Source: an uncultured Lachnospiraceae bacterium
Lineage (GTDB): Bacteria > Bacillota > Clostridia > Lachnospirales > Lachnospiraceae
Direction of reading: 5' to 3'
NCBI GenBank assembly: GCA_946533525.1
Contig: CAMNBW010000020.1
Location: forward strand, 1-12,176
DNA: 12,176 bases
A program made the position numbers and the translations under genes. This document shows positions 7,127-12,176 of this stretch, piece after piece. Position 1 is the first letter of the stretch. Each line of letters opens with the position of its first letter. The notes under the pieces are model-generated. The model made no database searches and had not been told where the DNA came from. It saw only the letters and a list, made by a program, of their open reading frames with translations.

Positions 7127-7161
7127 GAACATTATTTCCTGTGTGAAATCCTCCATCTGTG

Positions 7162-7170
7162 TGGTATACT
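7162..7170 (+). promoter_or_regulatory. Extended -10 promoter for the unknown-PDE-purL operon
   Basis: TGG-TATACT (TG at 7162-7163, hexamer 7165-7170) is an extended -10 element with one mismatch to TATAAT. No good -35 lies at 16-18 bp, the nearest being a poor TGTGAA, which fits extended -10 promoters. Transcription would begin near 7177, about 32 nt before the ATG at 7209. No other promoter is apparent before purL. Confidence 0.55.
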
Positions 7171-7208
7171 ATTCGAGGTATTTAGCTAAGGCTTTTGCGG
7201 AGGAGATT

Positions 7209-7661
7209 ATGGAACAGGAAAATGCTGCGGTAGAGGCATTTCGCAGGGAATTTACCGATACCATCAACCAGCTTATCGTTTATGTACCCTACTTTAAAAA
7301 GAATAAGGCCAGCGACGTGTCAACTTCCTATGACGGGAAGTACGGCAAGTCCTCGCTTAAATTTCCGGTGTTCGACGGTACACTGATGGATTTTGTAAAA
7401 AAAGCGCAGAGCACCAATCTTATAGACAGAAACTACCCTTACGTGTATTCGAGAAACCAGATAAAGACCCATGAAAAGGAGCTTCAGCTTATAAAGAAGG
7501 CCACTATAAGGGATACGGGAATACTTAAGGGGATCTTCAGTAAATACGTTCTGGAAGGAAGGACAAAATCCAACCGCTGGGCAGAGGGTGTGGAGTACGG
7601 GATATACCTCGCGGTAATAGAGAAACTCAAAGAGATATTGGATTTTTATAAAAATGTTTAA
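7209..7661 (+). CDS. Conserved-looking protein of unknown function, first gene of the PDE-purL operon
   Basis: This 150-residue protein begins MEQENAAVEAFRREF. An in-frame ATG exists at 7044, but it lies inside the preceding gene and upstream of the promoter. ATG 7209 is chosen because GGAGG (7199-7203) sits five bases before it. I do not recognise a domain. It is soluble and likely alpha-helical: an N-terminal helix (about 5-25), a basic Ser/Tyr-rich middle (SYDGKYGKSSLKFPVFDGTL), then YVYSRNQIKTHEKELQLI and a conserved-looking end with RDTGILKGIFSKYV and RWAEGVEYGIYLAVIEKLKEIL. There is no signal peptide, transmembrane segment or Cys pair. It ends 12 bp before the EAL gene, so a role with that phosphodiesterase is plausible but unproven. 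Confidence 0.8.
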   Translation: MEQENAAVEAFRREFTDTINQLIVYVPYFKKNKASDVSTSYDGKYGKSSLKFPVFDGTLMDFVKKAQSTNLIDRNYPYVYSRNQIKTHEKELQLIKKATIRDTGILKGIFSKYVLEGRTKSNRWAEGVEYGIYLAVIEKLKEILDFYKNV

Positions 7662-7673
7662 GGAATTTTAAAA

Positions 7674-9353
7674 ATGAGAGCAGGCGCCTTTTCGACACTT
7701 GTAAGAAAACTCATAAATTCAGGGAGAACCAGCTTCGGAAGCGATAAGGATATTTTCGGGGAGCTTTGCAGCGATCTGGGAGTTATACAGATAGAGCTCG
7801 AGCATTTCTATGAAGAGGGGGTCAACAAAAGCGTATTATACAGCAAGTACGATACCACGATGCTTAACGAAGCGGACTATTCGGAAAATCTGAACTTCGA
7901 ATTTCTCGATGTCCCCATCCACTTAAGCTTCTGGTTCGACTACGACATTACGGAGCCGGACGTGGAAAGAGGGGAATGTGTAAATCTCCTGGCCGGTATC
8001 TTAAAGCTAAACCTGTCCAGATACATGAAGCTGGATAATGCAAAATCGGCCCGGACCCACGATATGGCCAGCGGGATATTGAATTCACGCGGCTTTATCG
8101 ACGAGGGACAAAACCTTCTCGATAAGGGCTTCGGAGACAGGTTCACATGCCTGTATATAAATGTTGCAAAATTCAAGGTAGTCAATCAACTGTACGGTCA
8201 CGATGCAGGAGATCATATCCTGACCCAGGTGGCCCGGGACATTTCCGTCATACTTTCAAATCAGACAAAAGAATATCTTGTAGGCAGGCTTTCTGGGGAT
8301 AGCTATGTCTGCCTCGTGGACAATAATCTTGTGGACAGATTTTTGGAGCAGCTCGCAAACTTCAGCGTCCGTTTCAGAAGCGACGACGGAGATGTGGATC
8401 TCGCGCTCTCATTTTATATCGGCATATATAAGCTAGAGATCGACGACGAGGATATGTCCCTGGTATTGGAAAATGCTTCGACGGCATATTCCATGGCAAG
8501 GCAGAACGGAAACCTCATGCCTGTATATTATGACATGGCTTTAAGGGACAGGCTCCTTAGGGAAAAGGACATTGAGAGCAGGATGAGGGGAGCTCTTGAA
8601 AACCATGAGTTTGTGGTATATTATCAGCCGAAGATAGACCTTACGGATTATTCCTTAATGGGAGCGGAGGCCCTTGTCAGATGGATGGACAATGACAAGG
8701 TGATCCCGCCGGATGAGTTTGTGCCCCTGTTTGAGAGAAACGGCTTTATCTGCAATATCGACTTCTTTGTTTTGAACAGTACCTGCCGGGCTATAAGGGA
8801 TTGGCTCGACAAGGGGATGGACGTTGTGCCTATTTCAGTCAACTTCTCAAAAGTGCATTTCTCCAATGCGGGCTTTTATAAGCAGATAGTTGAAACCATC
8901 AGGCACTACCACGTTCCGCCCAAGTATATAGAGATTGAGTTTACGGAGAGCGTGGATGTCGCGGATAAGGAAAAGCTGGTACAGGCGGTGGAGTATTTAA
9001 AGAGCTACGGTCTGACCACCTCAATGGATGATTTCGGCACCGGATATTCTTCCTTAAGCCTCCTTAAAAATCTGCCCGTGGATGTGCTTAAGATAGATAA
9101 ATCCCTGCTCGATGCAAGGACTCCTCATGAGAGGGTCATAATCTCAAATGTCGTACGTATGGTAAATGAAATGAATATAAAGGTTATAACAGAGGGAGTT
9201 GAAACTCCTGAGCAGGCGGAGTTCTTAAAGAAGATACAGTGCTCGGCCGCCCAGGGCTACCTCTTTGACAAGCCTTTAAGGCGGGAAAAATTTGAAGAGA
9301 GACTCGCTAAGGGCTACTATGAAGAAAATGAATTGACCCAAGAGCGAGTTTAG
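7674..9353 (+). CDS. Cyclic-di-GMP phosphodiesterase with degenerate GGDEF and intact EAL domains
   Basis: This 559-residue protein has no transmembrane helix, so it is probably cytosolic. Residues 1 to about 125 form an unrecognised N-terminal module (FDYDITEPDVERGE). Residues about 130-300 are GGDEF-like but dead: the signature is SGDSY (207-211), and the metal-binding strand that normally carries Asp reads YINVAKFK. It may bind GTP or serve only in dimer contacts. Residues about 310-550 are EAL with the active-site set intact: E332 (AEALVRW), VNFSK, EIEFTES, MDDFGTGYSS, LKIDKSLL, ITEGVET and QGYLFDKPL. It should hydrolyse cyclic-di-GMP. AAGGA (7660-7664) overlaps the upstream stop, nine bases before the ATG. 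Its own TAG at 9351-9353 runs into the purL ribosome site. Confidence 0.93.
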   Translation: MRAGAFSTLVRKLINSGRTSFGSDKDIFGELCSDLGVIQIELEHFYEEGVNKSVLYSKYDTTMLNEADYSENLNFEFLDVPIHLSFWFDYDITEPDVERGECVNLLAGILKLNLSRYMKLDNAKSARTHDMASGILNSRGFIDEGQNLLDKGFGDRFTCLYINVAKFKVVNQLYGHDAGDHILTQVARDISVILSNQTKEYLVGRLSGDSYVCLVDNNLVDRFLEQLANFSVRFRSDDGDVDLALSFYIGIYKLEIDDEDMSLVLENASTAYSMARQNGNLMPVYYDMALRDRLLREKDIESRMRGALENHEFVVYYQPKIDLTDYSLMGAEALVRWMDNDKVIPPDEFVPLFERNGFICNIDFFVLNSTCRAIRDWLDKGMDVVPISVNFSKVHFSNAGFYKQIVETIRHYHVPPKYIEIEFTESVDVADKEKLVQAVEYLKSYGLTTSMDDFGTGYSSLSLLKNLPVDVLKIDKSLLDARTPHERVIISNVVRMVNEMNIKVITEGVETPEQAEFLKKIQCSAAQGYLFDKPLRREKFEERLAKGYYEENELTQERV

Positions 9354-9359
9354 AGGAGG
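9354..9359 (+). promoter_or_regulatory. Strong purL ribosome binding site next to the PDE stop codon
   Basis: AGGAGG, a full match to the anti-Shine-Dalgarno, begins directly after the TAG of the PDE gene and sits seven bases before the purL ATG. The 13-bp gap leaves no room for a separate promoter, riboswitch or PurR leader, so purL here should be read from upstream. Confidence 0.85.
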
Positions 9360-9366
9360 AAAAACT

Positions 9367-12176
9367 ATGGTAAGAAGGATTTACGTTGAAAAGAAGGAAC
9401 CCTTCGCCGTTAAAGCGAGGGAGCTTACCGAAGAATTTAAGAATTACATCGGAATAAAAGCTGATATAAGAGTCAGAAAGCTTATCAGATACGATGTCGA
9501 AAACGTTGGTGAAGAAGCCTTCAAAAAGGCTGAAACCAGCGTTTTTTCTGAGCCTCCGGTAGATATTCTCTATGAGGAAAAATTCCCGCATGAGAAGTCG
9601 GATAAGGTCTTCAGCATAGAAGCGCTTCCGGGGCAGTTCGACCAGAGGGCGGACTCGGCGGTGCAGTGCCTCGAATTTTTAGGGTGCAGGGAGAAGCCGG
9701 TCATAGCCACTGCCGATGTCTATTGTATCTCCGGCGATATTACCCGCTCGGAATTAAATAAGATAAAACAGTATGTTATGAATCCGGTGGATTCAAGGCT
9801 CGCCTCGGAAAAGAAGAGCGAGACCCTGATGGTGGACTATGAGGAACCCGAGGACATCAAGGTACTCGAGGGCTTTACAAAGCTTAATACCGCGGAGCTT
9901 CAAAAGCTCTACGATTCGCTTTCCCTCGCCATGACCTTTAAGGACTTTGAGCACATAAGAAAATATTTCTCGAAGACTGAGAAGAGAAACCCCACCATGA
10001 CGGAGATAAGGGTCCTTGACACATACTGGTCGGACCACTGCCGCCATACCACCTTCCTTACGGAGCTTAAGGAGACTGAGTTTGGGGATGGATTTTACGC
10101 TGAGCCGATAAAGGCCTCCTATAAAAAATATCTGGATACGAGGAAAAAGGTTTACGGCCGCGAGGAGAGGGCGGTGTCCCTTATGGATATAGCCCTTATG
10201 GGAATGAAGGCCTTAAAGAAGGCGGGAAAGCTTCAGGATATGGAGAAGTCGGATGAGATAAACGCCTGCTCCATAGTGGTTCCGGTGGAGATAGAGGACC
10301 TTAAGGGAAAGAAGCGCAAGGAGGAGTGGCTCGTTATGTTTAAGAACGAGACTCATAACCACCCGACCGAAATAGAGCCCTTTGGAGGAGCCGCCACGTG
10401 TCTCGGCGGAGCCATAAGGGATCCCTTATCGGGCCGTTCCTATGTTTATCAGGCCATGAGGGTGACCGGGGCCGCCGATCCCACCGTCAGTGTTTCAAAG
10501 ACCCTTAAGGGCAAGCTCCCCCAGAAGAAGCTTGTAAGGGAGGCCGCCCACGGCTATTCCTCCTACGGCAACCAGGTGGGCCTTGCCACGGGCCTTGTAC
10601 ACGAGATATATCACCCCGGCTATGTGGCAAAAAGAATGGAGATCGGCGCGGTAATGGCGGCGGCTCCCCGGGCAAATGTCCTGAGGGGGAAGTCCGAGCC
10701 CGGAGATGTGATCATCCTTTTGGGCGGGCGCACCGGCCGGGATGGCTGCGGCGGAGCAACGGGCTCCTCCAAGGTGCATACGACCCAGTCCCTGGAGCTT
10801 TGCGGAGCTGAGGTGCAGAAGGGAAATGCGCCGACCGAGAGAAAGCTGCAGAGGCTTTTCAGGAGAAAAGAGGCCTCTCTTCTAATAAAGGTATGCAATG
10901 ACTTCGGGGCAGGCGGAGTTTCGGTAGCCATAGGTGAGCTGGCTCCCGGCCTAGAGGTCAATCTGGATATGGTTCCGAAAAAATATGCGGGTCTCGACGG
11001 GACAGAGCTGGCTATCTCCGAATCCCAGGAGAGGATGGCGGTGGTTGTCGCTCCCGAAAACGAGAATGAATTCATGCGCCTGGCCGCTGAGGAAAATCTG
11101 GAGGCCACAAGGGTAGCTGTCGTAACCAAGGAGCCGAGGCTCGTGTTAAGATGGCGGGGCAGGGACATTGTCAATATAAGCAGAAAATTCCTGGATACCA
11201 ACGGAGCGGCTTCCGAGGCCGAGGTCCGGGTTCCCTCTCCCGATGAGAAGAGCTACTTCGCCCAGCTCGTGGACGTAAAAGACGTAAGGAAGAAGTGGCT
11301 GTCTGTCCTTTCGGACTTAAGCGAATGTTCGCAAAAGGGTCTCGTGGAAATGTTCGATTCTTCCATAGGGGCGGGAACGGTGCTGATGCCCTACGGCGGA
11401 AAGTACCAGACGACCCCTATTCAGACGATGGTGGCAAAGCTTCCGGTGCTCGAGGGAAAGAGCGATACCGTTACAATGATGAGCTATGGCTTCGACCCCT
11501 ACATCTCCTCATGGAGTCCCTATCACGGAGCGGTCTATGCAGTGACAGATTCGATAGCGAAGATAGTTGCCTCCGGCGGAGATATGGATAAGATACGCTT
11601 TACCTTCCAGGAATACTTCGAGAGGATGACCGGGGAGAAAGAGCGCTGGGGCGTTCCTATGAGCGCTCTTTTGGGAGCCTTCGAGGCGCAGATGCAATAT
11701 GGACTGCCTTCGATCGGAGGCAAGGACTCCATGTCCGGGACCTTCGAGGATATAGATGTGCCCCCTACCCTGGTTTCCTTTGCGGTAGTTACCGCGCAGG
11801 AGAAGGCCGTGATTACTCCTGAGCTTAAGAAGGCGGGGAACATCCTTGTAAAGTTTACCATAGAGACCGATAAATACTACCTTCCCAAATACGACAAGGC
11901 AGCGCAGCTTTATAAAGGAATAGAAAAGGCGATGCAGGAGGGAGCAATAGTTTCCGCCTATGCCCTGGATGAAAACGGCATAGCCCCCGGCGTATCGAAG
12001 ATGGCCTTCGGAAACGCCATGGGAGTAAGGCTTGAGGAGACTCTTACAGAGGATGAGCTCTTCCTTTCCGAAACCGGAAATATCCTCGCGGAGGTAGTGC
12101 CTTCGAAGCTGGATAAGATAGGGGTTCCCTATACAAAGGTCGGTGAGGTCACCGACAGGGGAGCCTTTGAATATAA
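9367..12176 (+). CDS. purL: Phosphoribosylformylglycinamidine synthase, long single-chain type (partial, runs off right edge)
   Basis: The enzyme converts FGAR, glutamine and ATP to FGAM, the fourth step of purine synthesis. 936 codons are visible, starting MVRRIYVEKKEPFAVKA and open at the edge (ends RGAFEY). In order: a PurS-like N-terminal region (about 1-150), the linker with SDHCRHTTF (residues 222-230), the first synthase half with NETHNHPTEIEPFGGAAT (from 327; H330 and H332) and GAIRDPLSGRSYVYQAMRV, then GGRTGRDGCGGATGSS and CNDFGAGGVSVAIGEL. A second half follows, with SYGFDPYISSWSPYHGA and PSIGGKDSMSGTF (from 781). The glutaminase (PurQ-like) domain expected at the C-terminus of this roughly 1250-residue class lies outside the window. 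No frameshift was seen. It is last in a tight cluster behind a PDE gene, an unusual partner. Confidence 0.95.
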   Translation, partial: MVRRIYVEKKEPFAVKARELTEEFKNYIGIKADIRVRKLIRYDVENVGEEAFKKAETSVFSEPPVDILYEEKFPHEKSDKVFSIEALPGQFDQRADSAVQCLEFLGCREKPVIATADVYCISGDITRSELNKIKQYVMNPVDSRLASEKKSETLMVDYEEPEDIKVLEGFTKLNTAELQKLYDSLSLAMTFKDFEHIRKYFSKTEKRNPTMTEIRVLDTYWSDHCRHTTFLTELKETEFGDGFYAEPIKASYKKYLDTRKKVYGREERAVSLMDIALMGMKALKKAGKLQDMEKSDEINACSIVVPVEIEDLKGKKRKEEWLVMFKNETHNHPTEIEPFGGAATCLGGAIRDPLSGRSYVYQAMRVTGAADPTVSVSKTLKGKLPQKKLVREAAHGYSSYGNQVGLATGLVHEIYHPGYVAKRMEIGAVMAAAPRANVLRGKSEPGDVIILLGGRTGRDGCGGATGSSKVHTTQSLELCGAEVQKGNAPTERKLQRLFRRKEASLLIKVCNDFGAGGVSVAIGELAPGLEVNLDMVPKKYAGLDGTELAISESQERMAVVVAPENENEFMRLAAEENLEATRVAVVTKEPRLVLRWRGRDIVNISRKFLDTNGAASEAEVRVPSPDEKSYFAQLVDVKDVRKKWLSVLSDLSECSQKGLVEMFDSSIGAGTVLMPYGGKYQTTPIQTMVAKLPVLEGKSDTVTMMSYGFDPYISSWSPYHGAVYAVTDSIAKIVASGGDMDKIRFTFQEYFERMTGEKERWGVPMSALLGAFEAQMQYGLPSIGGKDSMSGTFEDIDVPPTLVSFAVVTAQEKAVITPELKKAGNILVKFTIETDKYYLPKYDKAAQLYKGIEKAMQEGAIVSAYALDENGIAPGVSKMAFGNAMGVRLEETLTEDELFLSETGNILAEVVPSKLDKIGVPYTKVGEVTDRGAFEY

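Noticed and set aside
7109..7140. Intrinsic terminator after the nuclease-like gene
   Set aside because: The palindrome has an AT-only stem apart from the central CG, no loop and no following T-run, so it would be a very weak terminator.
7044..7208. N-terminal extension of the 150-residue protein to ATG 7044
   Set aside because: It would overlap the previous gene, read through the palindrome and promoter, and has no good ribosome site; ATG 7209 has GGAGG at the right distance.
9354..9366. Purine riboswitch or PurR site before purL
   Set aside because: Only 13 bp separate the stop and start codons, fully taken up by the ribosome site and spacer.
10620..11201. 193-codon minus-strand ORF
   Set aside because: It is antisense to conserved purL motifs; its Ser/Arg-rich composition is that of a shadow frame.

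Overview
The window looks like chromosomal DNA of an anaerobic Firmicute, most likely of the Lachnospiraceae or a nearby Clostridia family. This is inferred from several traits. Shine-Dalgarno sites are strong AGGAGG types, promoters are SigA-like, and AGG (Arg) and ATA (Ile) codons are frequent. There is a large Ser/Glu/Asn-rich exported glucosaminidase, a long single-chain PurL, and abundant EAL/PAS cyclic-di-GMP signalling. No tRNA, rRNA, transposase, integrase, phage gene or CRISPR array was seen.

Layout. (1) Positions 1-1750, minus strand: an EAL phosphodiesterase with PAS-like sensor modules after the EAL domain, cut by the left edge. (2) Positions 1751-2054: a divergent intergenic region with a good SigA promoter and a small leader hairpin facing right, and a possible leaderless promoter facing left. 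(3) Positions 2055-6199, plus strand: a 1131-residue secreted N-acetylglucosaminidase (signal peptide, Ser/Glu/Asn linker with ASENT repeats, SH3-like region, GH73-type domain, about five Ig-like repeats). It is followed with a one-base overlap by a calcineurin-like phosphoesterase. (4) Positions 6200-6321: a 122-bp gap with a tight cluster of DnaA-box sequences (two consensus matches, one with one mismatch, one with two). (5) Positions 6322-7086: a protein that looks like a PD-(D/E)xK-type nuclease fold with a C-terminal winged helix. (6) Positions 7087-7208: a gap with a perfect 18-bp AT-rich palindrome and an extended -10 promoter. (7) Positions 7209 to the right edge: an apparent operon of a 150-residue unknown protein, a GGDEF-like/EAL phosphodiesterase with a dead GGDEF half, and purL, with gaps of 12 and 13 bp. 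purL is cut by the right edge before its glutaminase domain.

How it fits together. Two genes with intact EAL active sites suggest cyclic-di-GMP turnover. One of them appears co-transcribed with purL, an early step of the purine pathway that supplies GTP, the substrate for cyclic-di-GMP. The wall hydrolase and phosphoesterase form a separate cell-envelope unit. The least ordinary features are the DnaA-box cluster away from dnaA, the PDE-purL operon with its unknown first gene, and the nuclease-like winged-helix protein. All functional statements are read from motifs by eye; no database search was run.
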